A stretch of 64,000 nt of DNA from Mogibacterium neglectum. GTDB lineage: Bacteria; Bacillota; Clostridia; Peptostreptococcales; Anaerovoracaceae. Positions 9,970 through 19,026 of the stretch are shown here, piece after piece. Positions within the stretch are counted from its first letter, which is position 1, and each line of letters opens with the position of its first letter. The translations under genes were made by a program, and so were the position numbers. Where the stretch lies: positions 1,550,001 through 1,614,000 of the forward strand of contig NZ_CP128647.1 in NCBI RefSeq assembly GCF_030644205.1. The letters are read 5' to 3'. Under the pieces are notes generated by a model. That model did no database searches, was not told where the DNA came from, and worked only from the letters and a program-made list of their open reading frames with translations.

Positions 9970-10592
9970 TATGCGTATACCTCCTCAATTCTCTCAGCTG
10001 CTGCCTTAGTGAGCACGAGGCTGTAATGATTGATGATCTCATATACATTCATTGTGCTTACAAGTGCAGTTCTCACACCCTGAATGTTAGAAGCAGATCT
10101 AACAACGTTCTCGTCCTTCTCATCCATTACGATGAGGGCTTTCTTATCAGCCTTGATATTCTCGAGAACCTTAACCATTTCTTTAGTCTTTGGCTCAGCG
10201 AACTTTAGCTCGTCTAGTACGATGACTTCCTTATCAGCAACCTTAGCAGAAAGCACGGACTTAAGAGCAAGCCTCTTTACTTTCTTAGGAACTGCATATC
10301 TGTAATCCCTTGGCTTTGGCGCGAAGACAATTCCACCACCTACCTGTGTAGGATCTGTTGTGCTTCCCTGTCTGTGACGACCTGTACCCTTCTGTCTGAA
10401 AGGCTTGCGTCCGCCTCCTCTTACTTCACTTCTTGTCTTGGCAGATTGGGTTCCCTGTCTCTGGTTTGCCAAGTAATTCTTGACTACAGTCTGTACTGCG
10501 ATTTCGTTTGGTTCGATTCCAAAGATTTCGTCGTTCAATGTAACTTCGCCAACCTCAGCACCGGCCGTATTAAGCATCTTTACTTTTGCCAT
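9969..10592 (-). CDS. rplD: 50S ribosomal protein L4
   Basis: 23S rRNA-binding, tunnel-lining protein; in E. coli it is also the autogenous repressor of the S10 operon. 207 residues, with the extended-loop signature [18 protein letters not shown] (about residues 60-78). Located between rplC and rplW. Whether it regulates the long leader at 11644-11866 cannot be told from sequence. Confidence 0.98.
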   Translation of the reverse strand: MAKVKMLNTAGAEVGEVTLNDEIFGIEPNEIAVQTVVKNYLANQRQGTQSAKTRSEVRGGGRKPFRQKGTGRHRQGSTTDPTQVGGGIVFAPKPRDYRYAVPKKVKRLALKSVLSAKVADKEVIVLDELKFAEPKTKEMVKVLENIKADKKALIVMDEKDENVVRSASNIQGVRTALVSTMNVYEIINHYSLVLTKAAAERIEEVYA

Positions 10593-10615
10593 TAGTGATT
10601 CCTCCTTTCTGCCTC

Positions 10616-11251
10616 TTATTTATTCTGTCCTTTTACCGCACCCTTAACCTTAAGGAGTCCGCCCTTCTTTCCAGGAACAGCTCCCTTAACGAGAAGTAGG
10701 TTGCGATCAGCAATAACCTTTACGAGAACGATGTTCTGTACTGTAACCGTATCTCTACCCATTCTTCCTGGAGCCTTGTTGCCCTTGAAGACTCTTGATG
10801 GATACGTACCAGCAGCAAGAGCACCTGCAAGTCTCTTATGCTTGGAACCGTGAGTCATAGGTCCTCTGCGGTGTCCGTGTCTCTTGATGTTACCCTGCGT
10901 CCCTTTACCTTTGGAAACGCCCGTAACGTCAAGCTTCATTCCCTCTTCGAAATCAGCAACTGTGATTTCCTGTCCTACCTCGTAAGTCTCGCCATCTTCG
11001 ACTCTGAACTCAGCGAGGTACTTCTTAGGAGCTACGCCGCACTTCTCAAAATGACCAGTCTCTGGCTTGTTGAGTCTGTGTGCCTTCTGCTCCTCGTAGC
11101 CAACCTGCACAGCATTGTAGCCGTCGGTCTCTACTGTCTTAACCTGTGTTACTACTTCAGGTCCGGCTTCGATTACGGTAACTGGTACTACAGCACCGTT
11201 CTCATTGAAGATCTGTGTCATGCCGATCTTCTTGCCCAAAAGTGTTTTCAT
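10616..11251 (-). CDS. rplC: 50S ribosomal protein L3
   Basis: Early-assembly large-subunit protein, 211 residues. Start MKTLLGKKIGMTQIF and the loop FKGNKAPGRMGRDTVTVQN are diagnostic. It is separated from rpsJ by 80 bp with no terminator visible. Confidence 0.98.
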   Translation of the reverse strand: MKTLLGKKIGMTQIFNENGAVVPVTVIEAGPEVVTQVKTVETDGYNAVQVGYEEQKAHRLNKPETGHFEKCGVAPKKYLAEFRVEDGETYEVGQEITVADFEEGMKLDVTGVSKGKGTQGNIKRHGHRRGPMTHGSKHKRLAGALAAGTYPSRVFKGNKAPGRMGRDTVTVQNIVLVKVIADRNLLLVKGAVPGKKGGLLKVKGAVKGQNK

Positions 11252-11331
11252 AATTCTCCTCCTAGTGTCTTACAGCGGATCGCCCTGGTTTGGCCGAATT
11301 GCCCTCTCATGCGATCTTTCTAAAATCTAGC

Positions 11332-11643
11332 TTAGAGCTTGATTTCAATATCAATACCTGCTGGCATATCGAGCTTAGCAAGAGCATCTGTTGTCTTAGT
11401 CGAAGCATTTGTAATGTCGATTAGACGCTTGTGTGTTCTCTGCTCAAACTGCTCTCTGCTGTCCTTGTACTTGTGAACAGCTCTGATGATTGTTACAACT
11501 TCCTTCTCTGTTGGAAGAGGAATAGGGCCAGATACTGTGGCGCCCGTTCTCTCAGCAGTCTCAACAATCTTCGCTGCCGACTTATCCAATAGAGCATGGT
11601 CATAAGCCTTCAGTCTGATTCTGATTTTCTGTAGTTCGCTCAT
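11332..11643 (-). CDS. rpsJ: 30S ribosomal protein S10
   Basis: First gene of the S10 operon; its product is also the NusE antitermination factor. 103 residues with the typical [18 protein letters not shown] and the loop RTHKRLIDI. It is preceded by an AGGAGG site and by the long leader and promoter described separately. Confidence 0.98.
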   Translation of the reverse strand: MSELQKIRIRLKAYDHALLDKSAAKIVETAERTGATVSGPIPLPTEKEVVTIIRAVHKYKDSREQFEQRTHKRLIDITNASTKTTDALAKLDMPAGIDIEIKL

Positions 11644-11866
11644 TAGTAGTTCCTCCTGTTTGTTTTGTACTGTTTTCGCTATGCTTGTACAGGACTTCGT
11701 CCGTTTTCACTTGCTCCGCTTTAGCCCTTACACCCTTTCGTGCGTTTCCTAAAGGTTTACACAAATTAAAAATGGCGAACCCCCTCGCCCTCGTCTAGCG
11801 AGGACAATTCTCCGCAGAAATTACCTGATAGCTCAGCAACTTCCTGCTTCATCGCCTTAAACAAGC
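11644..11866 (-). promoter_or_regulatory. Structured 5' leader of the S10 operon with terminator-like hairpin
   Basis: About 220 nt lie between the predicted transcription start and rpsJ. Read on the minus strand, several hairpins can be drawn. CCTCG-CTAGA-CGAGG is at 11789-11803. GGCGA-loop-TCGCC is at 11774-11789 and is followed by ATTTTTAATTT, like an intrinsic terminator. CTTTAG/CTAAAG and GGAC-GAA-GTCC lie further down. CCTCGC can alternatively pair with GCGAGG inside the terminator stem, so the folds are mutually exclusive. This looks like an attenuator; the ligand (ribosomal protein or other) is unknown. Confidence 0.6.
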
Positions 11867-11872
11867 TTTTAA

Positions 11873-11901
11873 ATTATACATGACAAGGATTTACAATGCA
11901 A
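11873..11901 (-). promoter_or_regulatory. SigA-type promoter of the S10 operon
   Basis: Minus-strand TTGCAT, 17 bp, TATAAT: a near-consensus housekeeping promoter. It places the start of transcription near 11866, about 220 nt before rpsJ. Confidence 0.75.
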
Positions 11902-12294
11902 GGCTTTTTTGTACTTTTTTGCGAAAGTAATTACAGTGTTTTCAAGTGTTACAGGCAGTCCTTCACTAACACGGTTACGTGCGTTTCCTTGGTGTTGATA
12001 TTTCATCAAAAACTATTCGTTTTTTTATGTTTTTACATAAATTGTACTATTTTAGGTGTTTTTCATTCATTTAACTCAACTGATTAAACATAAATAATTT
12101 ATATGTTTTCTCAAAAATACATTATTTTGAAGATAATACTTACCAAATATATCCTTAGCAACCTTTTATCATCTGTTATATTTTATATTTCTATATGTAT
12201 TTGGTTCTAATATCGATACTATTTGACTTTATATATGATACAATTCATTTATAAGATATTGGGTTTCAGTATTTCTGAAAGGAGAATTAACAAA
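11902..12294. other. AT-rich intergenic stretch between the S10 promoter and the superoxide reductase gene
   Basis: About 390 bp of very AT-rich DNA between two divergently read units. It must hold the promoter for the superoxide reductase gene. A TTGACT at about 12222 is a possible -35, but no well-spaced -10 partner is convincing. No gene or RNA is supported here. Confidence 0.5.
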
Positions 12295-12675
12295 ATGAAG
12301 AAGTTATATAAAAGCAAAAGTTGCGGTACTATTGTAGGTAAAGTATTTGATGATGGTGGCATCCTCTCATGTTGCGGAGAAGATATGGAGGAACTTGTAC
12401 CAAAGACTGCTGATTCAACTACGGAAAAGCATGTTCCTGTTGTCGAGTGTGAAGGAAACCTCGTTAAAGTTACTGTTGGTAGCACACTCCACCCAATGAC
12501 AGAGGAGCATCATATTCAATTCATAATACTTGAAACTAATCTGGGATTCCAAAGAAAACCTCTTAAGATCGACGGAGATCCAGTTACAACATTTGCCATC
12601 CAGAACGGAGAGAAGGTTGTCGCTGCATACGAGTGCTGTAATATTCACGGATTCTGGGTTAACGAGTTAAACTAA
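12295..12675 (+). CDS. Desulfoferrodoxin-type superoxide reductase with altered N-terminal iron site
   Basis: Reduces superoxide to hydrogen peroxide in the cytoplasm of anaerobes. The C-terminal catalytic domain has the expected ligands: EKHVP with His near residue 47, HPMTEEHH, and a C-terminal Cys followed by NIHG, giving the Fe(His)4Cys centre. The N-terminal desulforedoxin-like domain has Cys10, Cys26 and Cys27, but Ser7 stands where the first cysteine of the usual CxxC should be. Start at ATG 12295 has GAAAGGAG 10 bases upstream and gives 126 residues. Single gene ending at a strong terminator. Confidence 0.92.
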   Translation: MKKLYKSKSCGTIVGKVFDDGGILSCCGEDMEELVPKTADSTTEKHVPVVECEGNLVKVTVGSTLHPMTEEHHIQFIILETNLGFQRKPLKIDGDPVTTFAIQNGEKVVAAYECCNIHGFWVNELN

Positions 12676-12785
12676 TATTATATGATTTTTTGGGGGTATG
12701 CCACCAAATAGTCTGCCTCAGGAGCTTTGTCCTGGTTGATACAGATTGATTAAAATAATTGGGTGCAAATTTCCTAGAAAAGCAT

Positions 12786-12816
12786 AAGCGGAAGGCAGAC
12801 GCCTTCCGCTTATTTA
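12786..12816. terminator. Bidirectional intrinsic terminator
   Basis: Perfect 11-bp stem (12786-12796 with 12801-12811, AAGCGGAAGGC/GCCTTCCGCTT) with a 4-base loop. On the plus strand it is followed by a T-rich run (TATTTAATT). It lies between the convergent superoxide reductase and HIT genes. Confidence 0.85.
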
Positions 12817-12860
12817 ATTCCTATACTTTATTTGTTCTTCTATAAGTCTTTAGTATATCT

Positions 12861-13202
12861 CTAGCCTGGTGGCCATGTCATCTTTCTACGCCCAAGAATA
12901 TGTATGTGTAGGTGGTGAACAGTCTGCTGTCCGTCTTCTCCAGTATTGATAACGGTTCTATATCCATTATCCAGACCTTCTTGAGCCGCGATATCCTTAA
13001 TCTTGAGCATCATGTGTCCCATAAGCTCTCTGTCTGCGTCTTCTAAATCATTAAGAGATGCAACGTGCTTCTTGGGAACCATCAGAACATGTACAGGTGC
13101 CTCTGGAGCAGCATCACGGAAAACCGAAATCAGATCATCCTCGTATACCATATCAGTCGGTATCTCACCTTTTGCAAGCTTGCAGAAAATGCAATCTTCC
13201 AT
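12861..13202 (-). CDS. HIT family hydrolase (HinT-like)
   Basis: Histidine-triad nucleotide hydrolase, usually acting on AMP-lysine or adenosine phosphoramidates. 113 residues with Cys4/Cys7 at the N-terminus and the catalytic HHLHIH motif at about residues 96-101, followed by LGRRKMTWPPG. Placed 14 bp downstream of mtaB, so probably co-transcribed. Substrate in this organism is unknown. Confidence 0.95.
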   Translation of the reverse strand: MEDCIFCKLAKGEIPTDMVYEDDLISVFRDAAPEAPVHVLMVPKKHVASLNDLEDADRELMGHMMLKIKDIAAQEGLDNGYRTVINTGEDGQQTVHHLHIHILGRRKMTWPPG

Positions 13203-13216
13203 ATGACTCCTCCTTT

Positions 13217-14569
13217 CTAGACCACTTCAGCTAAGCAGCCTTCCTTATAGTTAGCTACTAGCTTAACCTCTGTGAATTCACCCGAGGTAAGCTTCCGCTC
13301 CTTATCCTTAATATACACCTTTATATAGTTAGATGTATATCCTGTAGCATAATCTTCTTCAAAAGTTTCCACAAGCACTCTGTGTACTACGCCAAAGTTA
13401 CGCTTCTGGAACTCCTGTGCGACGTATTCCGCTCTACCGATCAGCTCATTTACACGAGTCGTCTTGTCTGCTGGCGTCACTGTTTCCTTATACTTCGCAG
13501 CCTCAGTGCCCTGCCTCGGTGAGAATTTAAATGCGTGTACCCTGCCGAATACCGCTTTATCAACGATATCAAGAGTATCAGCAAAATCTTCCTCTGTCTC
13601 CCCTGGAAAACCCACTATTATGTCCGTCGTAATCCCGTACAGTGGATCCACACTGCGTATGGCCTCTACAATCGCGAGGTATTCATCCCTAGTGTATCTG
13701 CGTTTCATGCCCTTTAGAACATCGTTACTACCACTTTGTATAGATAAGTGCAGGTGTCTACAAAGTCTCTTGTACTTGACGATTCGTTCAACGTGTTCCT
13801 TGTCCACAACATTGGGCTCAAGCGAACTCAATCTTACCCTGAAATCTCCTTCTAATTCATCAAGCCTCTTCAGCACTGCTTCAATACCAGAAAGACCTTC
13901 TTCATCATCCTGTCTCTCAAACGTAAAGCCTTTTTCGCTGCCATAGAGAGCTGTATTGATTCCGGTCAGCACAATTTCCTTGTAGCCTCTATCCACAAGC
14001 GCCTTCGCCTCAGCGATGATCTCATCTATACCTCTACTTCTAACTGTGCCCCTTGCATAAGGGATCTTGCAGTAGGAACAGAATCGGTTACAGCCCTCTT
14101 CAATCTTGATATATGCCCTCTGCATCTGCGACTCACTTGAGATTACAATGCCAGTCTCCTCATAACCGACAAGTTCGCTAAAAGGAAGCACTCTGGTCTC
14201 AGTATCAGTCTCTTTGCCAGCTTTCCTAAGCTCCATAGCCTTCATAACCTCATCGCAGATAGTAGATTTGAGGTTGTTTCCAATAACGATATCAACATCA
14301 GGCATGACCTCAAGCTCTTCGCTGGCAGTCTGGGCGTAGCAGCCCGTAACGGCCATCACAGAATCAGGACTGATCTTCTTCATGCGTCTTATATATTTTC
14401 GTGACTTGCTATCAGCAACGCTTGTCACAGTGCAAGTATTGATGACATAAGCATCAGCAGCTTCATCTTCCCCCACGACTTCAGCACCGCGGGATATGAA
14501 CTCTTCTTTCATAGCCTCTGTCTCATATTGATTAACCTTGCACCCAAGCGTATGAAAAGCAATCTTCAT
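13217..14569 (-). CDS. mtaB: tRNA (N6-L-threonylcarbamoyladenosine(37)-C2)-methylthiotransferase MtaB
   Basis: Radical SAM enzyme that converts t6A37 to ms2t6A37 in ANN-decoding tRNAs. The N-terminal methylthiotransferase domain has Cys10, Cys46 and Cys77 for the auxiliary cluster. The radical SAM motif CxxxCxxC is at 160-167 (CNRFCSYC) and a TRAM-like C-terminus ends the 450 residues. The start MKIAFHTLGCKVNQYETEA is typical of MtaB rather than MiaB. Followed by the HIT gene. Confidence 0.95.
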   Translation of the reverse strand: MKIAFHTLGCKVNQYETEAMKEEFISRGAEVVGEDEAADAYVINTCTVTSVADSKSRKYIRRMKKISPDSVMAVTGCYAQTASEELEVMPDVDIVIGNNLKSTICDEVMKAMELRKAGKETDTETRVLPFSELVGYEETGIVISSESQMQRAYIKIEEGCNRFCSYCKIPYARGTVRSRGIDEIIAEAKALVDRGYKEIVLTGINTALYGSEKGFTFERQDDEEGLSGIEAVLKRLDELEGDFRVRLSSLEPNVVDKEHVERIVKYKRLCRHLHLSIQSGSNDVLKGMKRRYTRDEYLAIVEAIRSVDPLYGITTDIIVGFPGETEEDFADTLDIVDKAVFGRVHAFKFSPRQGTEAAKYKETVTPADKTTRVNELIGRAEYVAQEFQKRNFGVVHRVLVETFEEDYATGYTSNYIKVYIKDKERKLTSGEFTEVKLVANYKEGCLAEVV

Positions 14570-14576
14570 ATGTGTT

Positions 14577-14599
14577 ACCCATCCTTTACAATGATGGGT
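14577..14599 (-). terminator. Weak hairpin between the surface-protein gene and mtaB
   Basis: ACCCATC and GATGGGT form a 7-bp stem around a 9-base loop directly after the surface-protein stop codon. No T-run follows, so it may be a leaky terminator or only an mRNA-stabilising hairpin. Confidence 0.35.
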
Positions 14600-17500
14600 T
14601 AAAGTCTAACACACCTCCTTATAGCGGTCAACGAGGCTAAGGCGATGAATGACGCTAGAAATAGTCCAAGATACATATATAGCAGTGAACCATCGCCAGT
14701 TCTTGGAATTGTTGGATGTGTAACTCTGATCGTTTGATCTCGGTTATTTATATCTTCATGTGTTGCAATGAGCTGTCCTTTCTCGTCATACACCTTTTCA
14801 TATGCTACGAGCTCCTTGCCGGCAATCTTGGCCGTATTAAGTTTAAATGATACTGATGCTGTGCCATTTCCTCCACTTGTAAAAGTGGTACTTCCTGTCA
14901 CAACTTTTCCGTCTTCTTCGTAGGGCTTGCTGGTCTTCTTGTCCATTAAAACACCTTTTACAGTATAGATACGTCCTGAAATCAGATTCTCATACTTGAC
15001 TGTATCAACCAGCGGTACATTCTTTGCCTTTGGAACTACTTTCGCGCCGCCATTACCAGTCATCTTGGTTCCAATAGCTGGGTAGCAGATGGATTGCGCA
15101 GAATCATTGATATCAGCATGCACTGCCACAGGAACATTTCTGTATGTCAGTGTTTCGAATACTACGGTCACCTTATTCTGGCGTAGGCTCGAGTCGTATC
15201 TGAATTCGAGCTCTGTTTCTCCGTCTGCATTCTCAGCTGTGAATTCTTTTTCTGCAGTAATCTCTTTGTCATCCTTATCAAGGATAGGTTTATTCTTATC
15301 CTTGTCCATTAGGACTCCTGTCACCTTATACTTTTTGCCGATGATAAGGTTCTTGTACTTAACCTTGTCGATGATTTTCTCTTCCTTGCTAGGGGCACCT
15401 GTATTTGTTCCGGACTCAACTGAATGTGCCTGCGTTTTAATCTCCGGATGACGAAGTGTCTGGTTGTCATCGTTTATATTGCGGTGATTTGCAATCTCTT
15501 TACCTTTATACTTTAGTGTCTCAAAGACAACAGTGTCCTTTCCAGCTAGCTTAGTAGTATCAAAGGTGAACTCTAGCCCTATCTCTCCACTTGCAATGCT
15601 GTCAGAAATGGTCGAATTCTGTGCGGTAATCGTGAACTCCTTCTGAGAAGTAATTTTGTTACCATTCTGTTCAAGCGGTTTTCCTGTACTCTTATCCATC
15701 AGCACGCCTTCGAGAATATATGTTTCCCCTTCATACAAGTTAGAGAAGCTCACAACGTCCTTTACCTTAGTCTTAGGACCGTACATCGCAAGTGAATCCT
15801 CTGTCGCAATGTCCATAGCCTTAGTTCCGATTTTAGGGATAGCAGGATTGTTGACATGCGAAGATGGCTCTCCTGAGTTGAAGTACACCGCAGCTCCCGC
15901 ACCATCACCATCGATTTTCTTGGTATATACAGTTTTATCTAGAAGATATCCCGCTGGCGCCTTAGTCTCGCGAATAGTCACTGTTCCGCGAGGCAGTACA
16001 GCATCGCCCTGTTCTGTAACAAAGAGAGGATCACTGCCCTTTACGAGGTTCTTATCTCTGAGCTCTGCAGTGTATTTACCAGAAGCATCCTTAGTCGTTC
16101 TTAGTTTCCATGTGCGTACAGCCTTGGAATTCTCAATCGGTCCAATAGTATCGTAATAATTAACTTCAAACTCAGCACCAGTCATATCACTAGGGTTCAT
16201 GTAGCTATCACCACTAGTTTTTTTCTCAAGGAAAATCTTAACAGGCGCAAACACAGGTGAATCATACGACTGCACTGTGCTCGTAGTTTCAGCCTTGCTC
16301 TTAACCTCATAAACAGTCTTGTCTAGCTCATATCCGACAGGCGCAATCGTCTCCTTTACAGTGTATTTTCCAGGCTTCACTTCCAAAGTTCCAGTTCTAC
16401 CCTTCTCGTCTGTCGTCAGTTTTCCGACTGCAGTTCCTGCTTCATCGTAGACGGTATACACTGCACCAGCTAGAGAATATGTGCCTTTACACTCTCCAGC
16501 AATCTTGATATTATTGCCGATGGATTTAACAACTTCGATCTTTCCATATGGTTTTAACCCCCATGCCAGCATCATCTGTGATCCATTCGTTGGATAAGCT
16601 AGATAAGATTTAAAGTTTTCAGGAATTTCGCCCTTGTAGGCCTTCGCATCCTGCATCATTAGATTGATTAGAGGTCTTGAGTTAACTCTTTCATATGCAG
16701 GTCTGCCATTAACTCTTCTAGCCGCACATACTAATGCAAAGTAATACTCTTTCTCATCATAATTGCTCTTCTGCCACTTATCTGTACTGGCAAGGTACGC
16801 GAATTTTGCAAACAGAGAATCAGATGCCTGCTTTGTAAGTGTCACGACCTGCCCTGCTTCTGCAGTTCTAAAGTTCTTACCATCTGCACATGCCGCATCA
16901 TGGATAAGCCCATCGATATTCACCTTGAATATACTCGCATGATTACGGTTATTATCCTTGTACTGCTTATGCCAGGTTACTGTTCCTCTCGTTGGTTCAG
17001 TCGCTGAACTTGCTGCCACAGACCTAAACGAGGAGGCGCCTCTAGGAGTTGCTGCCCCTACGCTCATAGTCATCCTTCTACTGACATTATCATATGACGC
17101 AGACTCTGGTATTCGCTCTAAAGTATTAGTATTATGAACATTTCCTCTTCTGCCTGTTTCGTTATCGAACTCACCTTCCATTACAATGTTCGCTTCGGTA
17201 CTACGCGCTTTACCATCTGACTCGATATTAGCTGAATCTGCTACGCTTGAACCTTCATTGATATTCACCGCTTTGATAGTAAAATCCGCATGACCACCTG
17301 TCAGCTTAATAATGAATTTTCCTTCGCTATTTTTATTTACAAAGCGAGTAGCCGAGTCTCCTTTCATATCCACATCGCCGTACACGCTCGCGTTCTTTCC
17401 ACCATCGAGAGCTATAATTTCAAGAATTACGCCTCTGTCCAGCTTGTAATTAATCTGGTACTCATCTCCCGTCCTTGCACTGCGGGCAAATGTCTCTCCA

Positions 17501-17724
17501 TTTGATAGATTTGCAGTATCTGAAGTCCCAGACTTCAAAGCTGAAAGCTTCGCCCCACTTCCAGTTACCTTGAGCTGAAGTCTCGCAGCCGTATCAGGCG
17601 GAATGATATTTACACTGCCATCAGGAGCTTTACTTGAACTTAGCGCAAAAACCTGTGATGTTCCAAGAAGCATCACTATACACAGCATCGAGACGATGCA
17701 ATTATAAATACGTTTAATATTCAT
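14599..17724 (-). CDS. Cell-wall-anchored surface protein with SpaA-like and VaFE repeats
   Basis: 1041-residue secreted protein, probably a wall-anchored adhesin or pilin-like protein. Signal peptide: about residues 1-28. A 120-390 N-terminal region of unknown fold contains two cysteines near 280 and 333. SpaA/Cna-B-like domains lie at about 393-475 and 494-602 (ETIAPVGYELDK, ETKAPAGYLLDK). Three VaFE repeats, about 630-762, 763-884 and 885-1003, each run from GVLMDK to INxxxQTI or similar; such domains normally carry internal isopeptide bonds. IPRTG at 1006-1010 replaces LPXTG and is followed by a membrane helix and RRCVRL. No sortase gene is adjacent. Ligand unknown. Confidence 0.9.
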   Translation of the reverse strand: MNIKRIYNCIVSMLCIVMLLGTSQVFALSSSKAPDGSVNIIPPDTAARLQLKVTGSGAKLSALKSGTSDTANLSNGETFARSARTGDEYQINYKLDRGVILEIIALDGGKNASVYGDVDMKGDSATRFVNKNSEGKFIIKLTGGHADFTIKAVNINEGSSVADSANIESDGKARSTEANIVMEGEFDNETGRRGNVHNTNTLERIPESASYDNVSRRMTMSVGAATPRGASSFRSVAASSATEPTRGTVTWHKQYKDNNRNHASIFKVNIDGLIHDAACADGKNFRTAEAGQVVTLTKQASDSLFAKFAYLASTDKWQKSNYDEKEYYFALVCAARRVNGRPAYERVNSRPLINLMMQDAKAYKGEIPENFKSYLAYPTNGSQMMLAWGLKPYGKIEVVKSIGNNIKIAGECKGTYSLAGAVYTVYDEAGTAVGKLTTDEKGRTGTLEVKPGKYTVKETIAPVGYELDKTVYEVKSKAETTSTVQSYDSPVFAPVKIFLEKKTSGDSYMNPSDMTGAEFEVNYYDTIGPIENSKAVRTWKLRTTKDASGKYTAELRDKNLVKGSDPLFVTEQGDAVLPRGTVTIRETKAPAGYLLDKTVYTKKIDGDGAGAAVYFNSGEPSSHVNNPAIPKIGTKAMDIATEDSLAMYGPKTKVKDVVSFSNLYEGETYILEGVLMDKSTGKPLEQNGNKITSQKEFTITAQNSTISDSIASGEIGLEFTFDTTKLAGKDTVVFETLKYKGKEIANHRNINDDNQTLRHPEIKTQAHSVESGTNTGAPSKEEKIIDKVKYKNLIIGKKYKVTGVLMDKDKNKPILDKDDKEITAEKEFTAENADGETELEFRYDSSLRQNKVTVVFETLTYRNVPVAVHADINDSAQSICYPAIGTKMTGNGGAKVVPKAKNVPLVDTVKYENLISGRIYTVKGVLMDKKTSKPYEEDGKVVTGSTTFTSGGNGTASVSFKLNTAKIAGKELVAYEKVYDEKGQLIATHEDINNRDQTIRVTHPTIPRTGDGSLLYMYLGLFLASFIALASLTAIRRCVRL

Positions 17725-17745
17725 TGCTCACCTCAAAATCCAGTT

Positions 17746-18012
17746 CTAATTGCCTTCATCTTCTGAAGCTGGCATATCCTCGAACCTATCAGCGAGGAGC
17801 CTAGAGAGTTCCCTAGCCTCATCCTCATGCAAAGTAATCCCTCTGCTCATATGCTCGTGATCAGAGTCCCAGTCACGAATATCGAACTTTGGTGTTCTGT
17901 CATTCCACTGAATTAGATTAAGTTCCTTGCTCCAATTGTTCTTATAGGTAGCAAGTACCCCGATGTGGTCCAAAATCTTGTAGGTTACACTTCTTTCATT
18001 ATTAGTTGCCAT
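17746..18012 (-). CDS. YdbC/PC4-like single-stranded-nucleic-acid-binding domain protein
   Basis: 88-residue protein resembling the bacterial YdbC group of PC4 (transcription coactivator p15) fold proteins: KFDIRDWDSDHEHMSRGITL followed by a helix EDEARELSRLLADRF. Members bind single-stranded DNA; the cellular role is poorly known. AAGGAG precedes the ATG. It lies upstream of the surface-protein gene, with only about 20 bp between, so the two may be co-transcribed. Confidence 0.75.
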   Translation of the reverse strand: MATNNERSVTYKILDHIGVLATYKNNWSKELNLIQWNDRTPKFDIRDWDSDHEHMSRGITLHEDEARELSRLLADRFEDMPASEDEGN

Positions 18013-18232
18013 TCTAAAACTCCTTCCATTTATACACGGTGCTCTCGCACCTCACTTTCACGTAAATTATATGGTTTAAGATGAGTTCGTAACAATGCAA
18101 GAAGTGCACTATAAATAGCGAGATTATCCTTTTTATGAGAGTTTTTATAATGTGATTTAAAGCGACCTAGAAATATTAGTTTTAATACGGATTTTATGAT
18201 ACGAATTAAAATTTAGAAACAAAAAATTAAAA

Positions 18233-18255
18233 GGACCTCTGCACGGTAGAGATCC
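18233..18255 (-). terminator. Intrinsic terminator downstream of the carbonic-anhydrase-like gene
   Basis: Minus strand GGATCTCT-loop-AGAGGTCC (8 bp with one G-U pair) followed by TTTTAATTTTTT. It lies about 170 bp past the 18428 gene's stop. Confidence 0.65.
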
Positions 18256-18259
18256 TAAG

Positions 18260-18279
18260 CGCCCTTTGGCGGTTTTTAT
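18260..18279 (+). terminator. Terminator-like hairpin on the plus strand
   Basis: CGCC-CTTT-GGCG followed by GTTTTTATA. No plus-strand gene lies upstream, so it may simply be the far side of a bidirectional termination zone. Confidence 0.4.
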
Positions 18280-18427
18280 ATTTAACACACTTATTGTGTC
18301 TAAATATTAGCATAAGTATGTCACATAAAGTTCGTTGATGTAATGAAATGCACATTTTATGTTCCGAATGACACAAAAATGTGTTTTTCATGCCATCGGG
18401 ACTCGATTTTGGTTCTTCATAGGCTCT

Positions 18428-18949
18428 CTAATCACGAATACTTTTCATCTCTTTGCGAGCTGTCTCCACATACGAAGCTGCTTCACCAGCGATTTCCGCT
18501 CTTTCTGCAGGGCTGAGTTCTCTGATCACTTTGGCCGGACGACCCATTATGAGCACGCCATCGGGGAATTCTTTGCCCTGAGTTACGAGAGAGCCCGCTC
18601 CGACGATACATTCACACCCGATTTTTGCATCATCCATTATTATCGACCCCATACCGATAAGCGTCGAAGCGCCTATCGTACAGCCGTGAATAATCGACAT
18701 ATGACCTATTGTCACATCAGCTCCTATGTATGTCCCGCCATTTGTCGCGATATGAATTACAGAGCCATCCTGGATATTGGTTCTGTCCCCAATTACAATG
18801 TCTTTGCCACTAGAGCGCAGCACAGAATTGTACCAGATATTCACGTCCTTACCAATTTTAATATTCTCAGGTCCGCTAAGCTGCACACCATCAGCGATGA
18901 ATACGCTATCATCGTATAACCCTAGCTTTTTTACCTCTCTATTATCCAT
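18428..18949 (-). CDS. Gamma-carbonic-anhydrase family hexapeptide-repeat protein
   Basis: Left-handed beta-helix protein of 173 residues. Many imperfect hexapeptide repeats run from about residue 20 to 135, with a C-terminal helix. Three metal-type histidines are visible (SVIHIA and GHMSIIHGC), as in the Cam/CaiE/YrdA group. Not all members have carbonic anhydrase activity, so the reaction is not certain. Single gene with its own promoter. Confidence 0.85.
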   Translation of the reverse strand: MDNREVKKLGLYDDSVFIADGVQLSGPENIKIGKDVNIWYNSVLRSSGKDIVIGDRTNIQDGSVIHIATNGGTYIGADVTIGHMSIIHGCTIGASTLIGMGSIIMDDAKIGCECIVGAGSLVTQGKEFPDGVLIMGRPAKVIRELSPAERAEIAGEAASYVETARKEMKSIRD

Positions 18950-19026
18950 ATTATTTATGTGATGCCTTTCTATTTTCTTTAGCCTCTAGCCGCAGACTGT
19001 TTTCCTTATAAATTATTTCAATACTA

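Larger units (their letters stand above)
18013..18427. other. Intergenic region with two terminator-like hairpins
   Basis: About 415 bp without a supported gene. It holds two hairpins near 18233-18278 (listed separately). The rest is AT-rich and should contain the promoter of the PC4-like gene, which I could not place with confidence. Confidence 0.5.

Noticed and set aside
11896-12087. 63-codon plus-strand frame in the AT-rich gap after rpsJ
   Set aside because: Starts in the -35 region of the S10 promoter, has no ribosome site and reads as low-information Phe/Cys-rich sequence.
12676-12785. Possible small RNA or tiny peptide between the superoxide reductase stop and its terminator
   Set aside because: A CAGGA/TCCTG hairpin and a 13-codon frame exist, but no ribosome site or conserved pattern supports either; most likely 3' UTR.
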